Source: an uncultured Rhodospirillaceae bacterium (GTDB lineage: Bacteria; Pseudomonadota; Alphaproteobacteria; RF32; CAG-239). Taken from it: DNA of 8,188 nucleotides. The notes below the pieces were generated by a model, which saw nothing but the letters and a program-made list of their open reading frames with translations, did not search any database and was not told the DNA's origin. Below are positions 1-6,191 of the stretch, piece by piece. Made by a program: the position numbers and the translations under genes. Location: NCBI GenBank assembly GCA_900313355.1, contig OMQZ01000138.1, positions 1-8,188 of the forward strand, given 5' to 3'. The first letter of the stretch is position 1, and every line of letters begins with the position of its first letter.

Positions 1-1449
1 AACCGAAATCGGTTTGAAAACGCCGGTTACGGGGTCTTTCATACCGCGCAGGTCTTTAAAGTGCAGGTCAGAAAAACTTGTTCGCGCAACAACTGCGGAG
101 TTTTTGAAAATATTAATCCCCGCGAACGCCGTCGAGATCACGGAACCGCGCTCTTTATCCGGCATGGCTGATAATGAGCTGAGTTCGGTATAGCAACGTT
201 GAGAATAGCCGTATTTTCTGGCTTCTTCGACAGCTTCATCCAATAAATCATGCATCGGATCAGCCATCGCTGCCATTTGATCACCTTCTGCCAAACGACG
301 TTTAATATCTTGCGCCTGCTTGATTTGAGCTTCGGTCAGCCATTCCAAAATCATTGCAATGCAAGACTCGCGGCCTATCCATTTTTCAGGCAACAAATTC
401 CATGTGCCGATCGGAAGATAGTTGTCAATCGTTATGGTGCCGTTTTTCAAATTTGCAATAGCTTGCGGAACCATCGGATCACGCATGTCTTGATAATAGC
501 TCTCAAGAACACGTTTGTCCTCCGCATCTAATTTTCCCTCATAAATGCGCCCGATAAAATAGTCATTGGCGCGGGCTCGTTCACATTTAGAAGCAATAAA
601 GTGGATAAAGCCGTTTAAGGCCGCACGACCTGTTTGAGACCAGTGCGGATCTGCGCCGCCTTTCGGATCTTCGACCAAGATGTTACAAATCGAGTCAACA
701 TACATATCACGATCCGGCCCCATTTCAGGCAATGCGTTCGGCGACAACGGGTTCCATGATGGATAATAAATGCCTTCAGAAGGTTTGTCTTCAGCACCCC
801 AGTTGATGATAAATACCGGTCCGACTTTTGCGCGTGCGCCGGATGTGTTATAGCAAAGCTCAGGTTTCGGGTCATTGATAATTAAACTTAACTTCGGCGA
901 ATTAAAAATCGTCGGAATAACCACACCTGCTGTTTTACCGGTTCCCGGAGGTGCACAACAAAGTGTTGAAAGTGTTTCTTTTAAGAGAAGCAAGCGACCT
1001 TTGAATTTTCCGACCACTTGGCAAAATCCGTCAAAACCCAAAAGCTCCATTTTTTCAATATCACGAAGTGTGGCAATACGCGCTGAACCATGAACGTTTG
1101 ATTGAAAACGATAAGGACATGAAACACCGCCGATAATCAAACCAAGCGGTAGTGAGATAAGCGGTAATATCGGAATCCAACGGCTGATTGAAAATTCATG
1201 CGAAGCGGAAAGCTTTCGTCCCCAGCTCGTATATTGTTTGAACAAAAATGTCGGATGATCAAAAATGTGATTCAAAAATTGTTTGACTGTTTGAATGTTT
1301 TCTTTGGATATGCCTTTTTCCAAAAGGTAGGAAAACGGAAGCGAAAAAATCGTTAACAAGGCTGTTACGGTCAACGTCAGAATCATCGTCATAAACATCC
1401 ATCTGACGGCCTTGTCATATTCTTCCCACTCAACTCCTCTTTGTTTCAT
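1..1449 (-). CDS. Type IV secretion / conjugation coupling ATPase, VirD4/TraG family (3' end outside window)
   Basis: Coupling proteins of this family are inner-membrane ATPases that recruit DNA or protein substrates and pass them to a type IV secretion channel. The 483 codons visible run open to the left edge. Two membrane segments lie near residues 18-43 and 91-109. The family's HGSAR motif is at 120-124. The Walker A loop APPGTGKT is at 166-173, with the nucleotide-binding Lys at 172. NPLSP (233-237) and DPHW (267-270) follow, then the conserved ERGSVISTA...F block near 433-448 and a DLRG at 466-469. Walker B (LDEF-like) should lie beyond the left edge. Between about 285 and 430 is a mostly helical insert, as expected for the all-alpha domain. 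ATG is preceded by AAGGA with 6 nt spacing, and the gene starts 9 bp after the previous one, suggesting translational coupling. The P-loop is PPGTGKT rather than the more usual TRSGKG of VirD4/TraG. VirD4 versus a more distant TraG/DotL-type subgroup cannot be settled here. Confidence 0.93.
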   Translation of the reverse strand, partial: MKQRGVEWEEYDKAVRWMFMTMILTLTVTALLTIFSLPFSYLLEKGISKENIQTVKQFLNHIFDHPTFLFKQYTSWGRKLSASHEFSISRWIPILPLISLPLGLIIGGVSCPYRFQSNVHGSARIATLRDIEKMELLGFDGFCQVVGKFKGRLLLLKETLSTLCCAPPGTGKTAGVVIPTIFNSPKLSLIINDPKPELCYNTSGARAKVGPVFIINWGAEDKPSEGIYYPSWNPLSPNALPEMGPDRDMYVDSICNILVEDPKGGADPHWSQTGRAALNGFIHFIASKCERARANDYFIGRIYEGKLDAEDKRVLESYYQDMRDPMVPQAIANLKNGTITIDNYLPIGTWNLLPEKWIGRESCIAMILEWLTEAQIKQAQDIKRRLAEGDQMAAMADPMHDLLDEAVEEARKYGYSQRCYTELSSLSAMPDKERGSVISTAFAGINIFKNSAVVARTSFSDLHFKDLRGMKDPVTGVFKPISV

Positions 1450-1458
1450 TGTTTTTCC

Positions 1459-2868
1459 TTATACTAATTTTTTAATTAATTTCTTAAATTCAGCCATTTC
1501 GTTTCTTGAAAGCTTTTCTTCTGCCTGTTCTACTGATTTTGACAATGCCGGTAAATCAGAGGGCGAACCTTTTGCAAAACGAGAAACAGTTATGTTCATG
1601 TCAGACCAAATATCGAGCATATCTTCCGCGTTAATTATGTTTCCGGAAACAATAACCACATACGGCTTTATTTCAAAACTCAAATCAGAATCTTCAAGCA
1701 ATTCTTCAAATTTTTGGCGTGCCAAATCTGCTTTGCGAACCGGCGAAATTCTATGCGAATTTTCGGAAAACCACAAAGGTTCTTCATCATTAAAACGTTC
1801 TTCATCCGCAAGCCAGTCTCCGGGCTCTTTATCAACGATACAAAGCAAAATTTTCTCTTGATCAATAGCAACATAGTCAATCAATGTTTTCTTGAAGCTG
1901 ATGTTTCTTAAAACATCATATCCCCTGTCTTCAAGCAAATCACCGATTGAACCGCGGCTTGTTTGTCTCGGCTTTTCGTTTATTTCTTTTTCTTCGCGCC
2001 TGCTTTGTCTTTCTCTTTCCGGAGCTCTGTTTGTGCGGCGCTCTTTTCTATATTCTCTCTCATCGTCAAAATCTTCTCTGCGGCGATCTTCTCTGCTTCT
2101 CGTTCTTGAGTTTCTGCTCACAGGCTCGTATGTTTCTAAATCGTCGTCTTCATCATCAAAATCAAAGCGGGGTTTTGATTTCTTTGTTTCAGACGGCATC
2201 GGGTAATTATTGTCTGAAGAAGCTTTCTTTTCTTTTTTGTTTGTGTCAATTTTGAAAATATCCGCTTTGTCAAAAGAATCTATATCAAGATCAAAATCCT
2301 CATCGTCATCATCTAAATCGAAAATGGTATGATTAAGCGTTTCTCTTGCCGTAACGGCTTTTTCTTTAACCGGATTTAAGGGGTGCGAGGTGTTTGTTTG
2401 CTGCATTTCGGGCTGAACCACTATCTGAGGCGCAGGCGAAGGTGCTTCATAATCTGAAATCGGCATACGCGTGCCCGCCGGACGAACTTCTTTATATGAT
2501 TTTTTCTTGACCACGATTGGTGTTGCCGCAGATGTTTGTGCCAGTGGTTCGACAGAGCCTTTGATAAATTTCAGCGGCCAAGCAACCACGCGGCAGATCA
2601 AATTTTCCCACGGGACAAGGCTCAAAGCAACCCAACCTGTCAGCCATAACGGAATAAAAGCAAGCAATATTAAGATAAATGCCCATTCTTTAGGAGTGTC
2701 GATAACCCAGCCCGCCTGCCACAAATTCCACGCATAAGCCCAGTGAGCCGGCCAAAAAATATCAAAGCGCCAGTTTTCAAGCACAATAACACGTATGCCT
2801 TCAATGAAGATAATACTCCACAGGCATCCGACGAATGTTATTCTTGCTAAAACGAGCAAAGGTTTCAA
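1459..2868 (-). CDS. Two-helix membrane protein with charged linker and NERD-like C-terminal domain, unknown function
   Basis: I do not recognise this 469-residue protein as a named family. Residues 8-30 and 62-85 are hydrophobic helices. They are separated by a Trp-rich loop (W33, W39, W43, W47, W50, W54) and share an ungapped resemblance with the 164-residue protein encoded just upstream. Residues 110-300 form a low-complexity, probably disordered linker with Asp/Glu runs (184-200, 236-245) followed by an Arg/Glu-rich stretch (254-300). Residues 305-432 look globular: a helix, a strand with I330-D331-Y-V, then C343-I-V-D-K347-E-P-G, a helix around 377-391 and a strand YVVIVSG at 403-409. 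That order resembles the NERD/PD-(D/E)XK fold, but the catalytic Glu of the E-x-K motif is absent. The start codon is TTG, with AGGAG 6 nt ahead and an in-frame stop just upstream. The topology suggests a large cytoplasmic part beside the coupling ATPase encoded 9 bp downstream. Gene existence is certain; function is not. Confidence 0.85.
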   Translation of the reverse strand: MKPLLVLARITFVGCLWSIIFIEGIRVIVLENWRFDIFWPAHWAYAWNLWQAGWVIDTPKEWAFILILLAFIPLWLTGWVALSLVPWENLICRVVAWPLKFIKGSVEPLAQTSAATPIVVKKKSYKEVRPAGTRMPISDYEAPSPAPQIVVQPEMQQTNTSHPLNPVKEKAVTARETLNHTIFDLDDDDEDFDLDIDSFDKADIFKIDTNKKEKKASSDNNYPMPSETKKSKPRFDFDDEDDDLETYEPVSRNSRTRSREDRRREDFDDEREYRKERRTNRAPERERQSRREEKEINEKPRQTSRGSIGDLLEDRGYDVLRNISFKKTLIDYVAIDQEKILLCIVDKEPGDWLADEERFNDEEPLWFSENSHRISPVRKADLARQKFEELLEDSDLSFEIKPYVVIVSGNIINAEDMLDIWSDMNITVSRFAKGSPSDLPALSKSVEQAEEKLSRNEMAEFKKLIKKLV

Positions 2869-2874
2869 CGCTTT

Positions 2875-2879
2875 CTCCT
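2875..2879 (-). promoter_or_regulatory. Ribosome binding site fixing a TTG start
   Basis: On the minus strand AGGAG sits 6 nt before the TTG at 2868-2866. The reading frame upstream of that TTG reaches a TAG within a few codons without any ATG. This makes TTG the only reasonable start for the 469-residue protein, because it keeps the first hydrophobic helix that aligns with the upstream paralog. Confidence 0.75.
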
Positions 2880-2923
2880 ATTGTTTTCAAGAATATTATA
2901 TCTGAGATAAATTAACAAGTCTT

Positions 2924-3418
2924 TTATTTCCCTTTACGCTCAATTATTTTTTTTGAAATGTTTTGTCTTAAATTTTCGGCTTCTTTAACTTTTTCTGCAC
3001 TACCCTCTTCTTCTATCTTTTGTTTAATTAAGTCATCAACGCTTATTTTTTCGCCGACAACCAGATTTTTAATCACCATATGCTTTGTTTCTTTTGAATA
3101 TTTTTCAATTTGTTTGTCCGAAAAGTATTCAAACGGTTTTAAAAGCAAATTTACGTAGCTTAATCTATTTAATTTTGATAAGCCGACACCCCATAAAACC
3201 AATATTGCCAATAAACTTAAAAACAATAAATAGTCAGAAGGACCGTAAATAACACCGTTTCGGCGCCAAAATTCGGCAACAAACTGCCACTGTGAGACTT
3301 TTAAGAAATCAAAGTTCCAAATTTTTAAGATAATCTGTTCGGTCAGCTTAAACCAAAAGATTGACCATATGGCGCAAACAATCAAAAACTTTATGGATTT
3401 TAGCAGTTTTGCAAACAT
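2924..3418 (-). CDS. Small two-helix membrane protein, paralog of the adjacent 469-residue protein
   Basis: This 164-residue protein has hydrophobic helices at about residues 9-31 and 62-83, with a Trp-containing loop between them (W34, W44, W51). It aligns without gaps to residues 17-82 of the neighbouring 469-residue protein, sharing W-S-I, I-x-L, W-x-F-D, the loop tryptophans, V-I-x-x-P and L-W-x-x-G. I count roughly one third identity. After the second helix it keeps a short cytoplasmic tail ending in Lys/Glu-rich helix (130-164) and lacks the long linker and globular domain. It starts 4 bp after the stop of the 565-residue gene. Its ribosome binding site (GAGG) lies inside that gene's end, so the two are probably translationally coupled. 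No family name is assigned. A role as partner subunit of its paralog at the membrane is inferred from tandem position and shared module. Confidence 0.85.
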   Translation of the reverse strand: MFAKLLKSIKFLIVCAIWSIFWFKLTEQIILKIWNFDFLKVSQWQFVAEFWRRNGVIYGPSDYLLFLSLLAILVLWGVGLSKLNRLSYVNLLLKPFEYFSDKQIEKYSKETKHMVIKNLVVGEKISVDDLIKQKIEEEGSAEKVKEAENLRQNISKKIIERKGK

Positions 3419-3422
3419 GTAT

Positions 3423-5120
3423 TTAACGACCTCGATTAATCAACCCCACATACGCAAGACTGCTTTGAGCTATAGCATTTTGGGTTTTGAGGGCTTCTAT
3501 ACGTTCTTTAAAGTATTTTTTACGCTCTTCCAACTGCTCTTTTTTTTGTTTAAGGTTTGATTCCCTGTAGGTTTGAAGCTGTTGCATCGTTTTAAGCACT
3601 TTTTGAGGTTTATCCTCTTGTTCCAAGAGACCTTCTTCATACAAACTTCTTCTTGCAATTGCCTTTTCTTTTAAGCCTTCCCTGTCAAACACTTTATCAT
3701 CTGTGAGCATTTTTGTCGTGGCGTCATCTGTGATGTTTTCAAGTGCTTCTATTTTTCGTTTTACGACTTTATCAGGGTGTTTGCCGCTTATGTCGTAGTG
3801 CCCTTCTAAAATCTCTTTTTCTTGAAGTTCTTTAAGTTCACTTGTTAAGGTCGCCTGTTTTGAAATGTAGTCATTGACTTCAAATGAGGCTATTTGACCA
3901 AACAAGAGATTTTCCGCTTCACGGGTCATTTCTCCGAAAGGTTGTGCTTCTTCAAATTCTCTTTTAAATTCTTCTTTTTCAGCTTGGAATTGTTCTTTTT
4001 GGGTTGCTGATTTGGCATCTGATATTTTTTGATCATAAACATCATAAACCTTTGTTTTCACAAATTCTTGACGCTGACCTTCATCACCGTTTATGTATTC
4101 TGCTTCCGCAAGCAAACGCGCATCTTCTGAAATATCTGAAACAGCAACCAAAATTTGATGATGACGTTCGTTTGTTTTTGCCTTAAACTCTTTTTGAAGC
4201 ATTTCGTCTGTTTTGAGTTTTCCTGTATCTTTATCCGTCCATTTCTCTACAGACTGCATCGCTTCATTTGTCATCTCAATATTTGTTTGAAGGGCCGCAA
4301 GTTTTTGCGTTGTTTCAATCAAACTCATCGCAGACATCAGCTGTTTTGGGTTTTTTTCAAAAAACGCTCGGACTTTGGCGGGATCTTTGGCATAGTCCGC
4401 TTTCAGCTGATCGATAAAACCTTCATTGTATTTTTCTTTCAGCGCTTTTTCAGTTTCAGGTGAAATTGTTGAATAGTCGATATTCAGCTCATCAAAATAC
4501 CCTTTATATCTTTCTTTTTTATCCTTGCATTCTGCAGCATATTTATCTGTCCAATATCCGCATGCTGCTCCTAAATTTGTTACACGATCTAAAAATTCTT
4601 GAACAACGGGGCTTACCGCTTTTGCTTCGGACGTTGCGGCTTTCGGACGCCTATAAGATGCGTTATACAACAGCTTGTTGATAAAGGATTCTGTTCCTTC
4701 TTCAACCCTGTCAAAACACCAGCTCATTCCGGCTAAAAACACATTATTATAGAGAAATTCAACAATATCTTGTTCTTTGAAAGCATCTTTCTTTTTCTTT
4801 TCCGGCTCGTGTCTGACCGGATCGCCGGAGTCCTTATTTTCTAATGGAGCTTCTTTCTTCTTCTCTTTATTATATTCTTCCATCTGGTCTACCGTTAAGG
4901 TTCCGCGATAAGCACCTTCTTCCCTTTGTTCTGCTGTTAACGAACGACGGTTCTGCTCAACCTTTAAACTATCCTTTTGTTCTTTTTGAGCTTCTTGCGT
5001 CGCTGATGAAGCAAGCTTTTGATCAACATTTAAGTTGTCTCTGATTTCTTCTTTTTGAACTTCTTTTTCAACGCCTTCAGTTTCCATTTTTACGCCTTCT
5101 TTGTTGAGTTCTTCTGCCAT
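3423..5120 (-). CDS. Hydrophilic coiled-coil-rich protein with N-terminal octapeptide repeats, unknown function
   Basis: I do not recognise this 565-residue protein. It has no signal peptide and no clear membrane helix, so it is probably cytoplasmic. Residues 1-115 are Lys/Glu/Gln-rich and probably disordered. They carry four copies of a short motif, [RK]-x-[NST]-L-x-[VA]-[DE]-Q, at residues 27-34, 49-56, 58-65 and 72-79. Residues 116-195 are less charged (V-E-F-L-Y-N-N, M-S-W-C-F, A-C-G-Y-W) and may fold into a helical domain. The rest is strongly helical and charged, with likely coiled coil near 512-546, and ends in N-R-G-R. ATG is preceded by AAAGGAG with good spacing. A sigma-70-like promoter lies immediately upstream, and the next gene begins 4 bp after the stop. 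Position ahead of a coupling ATPase suggests an accessory protein or substrate of a type IV system, but no residue pattern proves this. Confidence 0.85.
   Translation of the reverse strand: MAEELNKEGVKMETEGVEKEVQKEEIRDNLNVDQKLASSATQEAQKEQKDSLKVEQNRRSLTAEQREEGAYRGTLTVDQMEEYNKEKKKEAPLENKDSGDPVRHEPEKKKKDAFKEQDIVEFLYNNVFLAGMSWCFDRVEEGTESFINKLLYNASYRRPKAATSEAKAVSPVVQEFLDRVTNLGAACGYWTDKYAAECKDKKERYKGYFDELNIDYSTISPETEKALKEKYNEGFIDQLKADYAKDPAKVRAFFEKNPKQLMSAMSLIETTQKLAALQTNIEMTNEAMQSVEKWTDKDTGKLKTDEMLQKEFKAKTNERHHQILVAVSDISEDARLLAEAEYINGDEGQRQEFVKTKVYDVYDQKISDAKSATQKEQFQAEKEEFKREFEEAQPFGEMTREAENLLFGQIASFEVNDYISKQATLTSELKELQEKEILEGHYDISGKHPDKVVKRKIEALENITDDATTKMLTDDKVFDREGLKEKAIARRSLYEEGLLEQEDKPQKVLKTMQQLQTYRESNLKQKKEQLEERKKYFKERIEALKTQNAIAQSSLAYVGLINRGR
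4884..5042 (-). repeat. Four degenerate octapeptide-coding repeats
   Basis: Within the 565-residue gene the translated copies are RDNLNVDQ (5019-5042), KDSLKVEQ (4953-4976), RRSLTAEQ (4926-4949) and RGTLTVDQ (4884-4907). Distances between copy starts are 22, 9 and 14 residues, so they are not a regular tandem array. The repetition is seen at protein level; nucleotide conservation is weaker. Leu and Gln are invariant, with an acidic residue before the Gln. These could be short binding motifs for a partner protein. Confidence 0.65.
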
Positions 5121-5152
5121 TTTTTTGCTCCTTTCTATTCGGAAATTAATTT

Positions 5153-5181
5153 ATTATAACATCTCTTTTTTATTTTGTCTA
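5153..5181 (-). promoter_or_regulatory. Sigma-70-type promoter for the 565-residue gene
   Basis: On the minus strand, TAGACA (5181-5176) and TATAAT (5158-5153) are separated by exactly 17 nt. The -10 is a perfect consensus and the -35 differs from TTGACA at one base. Predicted transcription would begin near 5146, giving a leader of about 26 nt that contains the AAAGGAG ribosome binding site. The promoter lies in the 84-bp gap after the 298-residue gene and would drive the downstream genes, including the coupling ATPase, independently of that gene. Confidence 0.65.
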
Positions 5182-5204
5182 TATTTTTTTTGCAATCTTT
5201 CAAC

Positions 5205-6101
5205 TTATGCCTTAACCTTCTTTAAATATGCGCCAATACGGTGGTTCTCGCGAATTCCGTCTTTCGGTTTCGGCTTTATTAATCCAAATAACCGAGGCTT
5301 TATTTTGTCATTTTCTATCGGTGCATAAACCGCAGGGTTTGTTGTCAACACTTCAAAAGCTCCTTTGGCGTCTTTTGAGGCTGTTTTGAAATAATTATTA
5401 ATTAAGCGCTCGGCATTTATCGGAAAATTCTTTTTTTCTATGGCTTCAATAAAGCGTTTTTTGCGTTCCTGACGGTATTGATATTCTTCATATAAAGCCC
5501 TCTCTATGCGCTTTCTTTGAGCTTTGAGCCTGCGTTCTTCATATGAAATTTCGCAGTTTTCAATGTCTATTAATATTTCAACATATGAAATAATGGCAAG
5601 TTGCAAGTTTTGATCAGATAAGCCTTCCGCAAAATTCAAAAACTGTTCATCTGTCGCGTTCGGACTCAAATTTGAGAGTTTTTCAGGATATGATGCAAAC
5701 AAAATATCCCAACAAGCAAGGGTGTCCGACACAATCTTTTTTCCGATGCTCGGCTTATAATTCGGTACGAGCAGGCTCGCGTTGAACGCTCTTTTCGGCA
5801 TTTCGATTTCGCGCATTACGGCTATTGTATTTACCGCATCAACAAAATTATTGTATGCCTGAGCAAGTTCAGATTCATCATCTCCGTAGTTATAGCCGCT
5901 TTTTTCTTCCGATGTATTCGTATCTGCTAAATTTGTGGTTTCTTCTCCTTCTTTTTCGGATTCGATAAAACTGTTTAGCAACTTATCAAATTCGTCGTCC
6001 GGTTCTTCATTTTGATTGATAGATGTTTGTATCTCATCGTCTAAATTTTCAAGCTGACTTAAAATGCTCTGATTAACGTCAACAATTGGTTTTTCTGCCA
6101 T
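5205..6101 (-). CDS. Hydrophilic protein with acidic N-terminus and basic C-terminus, unknown function
   Basis: This 298-residue protein matches no family I can name. Residues 1-80 are acidic and rich in Asn/Gln/Ser, probably disordered. Residues 81-185 are more hydrophobic and look like a small helical domain (A-Y-N-N-F-V-D-A-V, W131-D-I-L-F, L-A-I-I-S-Y-V-E-I-L). Residues 186-225 form a strongly charged Arg/Lys/Glu helix, and the last 40 residues are basic (K-P-K-P-K, Y-L-K-K-V-K-A). No signal peptide or membrane segment is seen. I chose the ATG at 6101 because AAGGGGG lies 5 nt upstream. The first in-frame ATG, at 6140, would add 13 residues but has no ribosome binding site. The gene is divergent from rluD and is first in the minus-strand block that leads to the coupling ATPase. 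The basic tail would suit a type IV secretion substrate or a nucleic-acid-binding accessory, but this is speculation. Confidence 0.8.
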   Translation of the reverse strand: MAEKPIVDVNQSILSQLENLDDEIQTSINQNEEPDDEFDKLLNSFIESEKEGEETTNLADTNTSEEKSGYNYGDDESELAQAYNNFVDAVNTIAVMREIEMPKRAFNASLLVPNYKPSIGKKIVSDTLACWDILFASYPEKLSNLSPNATDEQFLNFAEGLSDQNLQLAIISYVEILIDIENCEISYEERRLKAQRKRIERALYEEYQYRQERKKRFIEAIEKKNFPINAERLINNYFKTASKDAKGAFEVLTTNPAVYAPIENDKIKPRLFGLIKPKPKDGIRENHRIGAYLKKVKA

Positions 6102-6191
6102 CGGATCCCCCTTGAAAAAAACACCTTGCATTTTTTGCATCTTGTTATATTTTAAATCAAACTCTTAAAAATATCTTTAATTTTTTAGTCA
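6102..6191. promoter_or_regulatory. Divergent intergenic region between the coupling-protein block and rluD
   Basis: This 90-bp AT-rich gap must hold promoters for both directions unless rluD is driven from elsewhere. No strong -35/-10 pair is visible. Rightward, TTGCAT (6126-6131) with TATTTT (6148-6153) at 16 nt is a weak candidate. Leftward, TATAAC-like sequence near 6150 lacks a good -35. The repeated 6-mer TTGCAT (6126-6131 and 6135-6140, 9 bp apart) could be a tandem protein-binding site. Confidence 0.3.
6107..6113 (-). promoter_or_regulatory. Ribosome binding site deciding the start of the 298-residue gene
   Basis: AAGGGGG on the minus strand, 5 nt before the ATG at 6101-6099. The alternative ATG at 6140 is preceded by an AT-rich stretch without purine-rich complementarity to 16S rRNA, so the shorter protein is preferred. 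Confidence 0.7.

Noticed and set aside
250..531. Plus-strand open frame of 93 codons
   Set aside because: Lies wholly opposite the coupling-ATPase gene, has no ribosome binding site, and its composition is that of a shadow frame.
1..1449. Assignment to the Dot/Icm coupling protein DotL
   Set aside because: The HGSAR, DPHW and ERGSVISTA motifs fit the general VirD4/TraG family, and I see no Dot/Icm-specific neighbour; a DotL-like subgroup is not excluded but cannot be supported.
1412..2255. Plus-strand Ser/Phe/Leu-rich open frames
   Set aside because: These are antisense to the Asp/Glu/Arg-rich linker and C-terminal domain of the 469-residue gene; the Ser/Phe/Leu bias is what acidic and basic codons give on the opposite strand.
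2895..2900. TATAAT on the minus strand before the 469-residue gene
   Set aside because: No acceptable -35 element at 16-18 nt and no extended -10; in an AT-rich gap this 6-mer alone is weak evidence.
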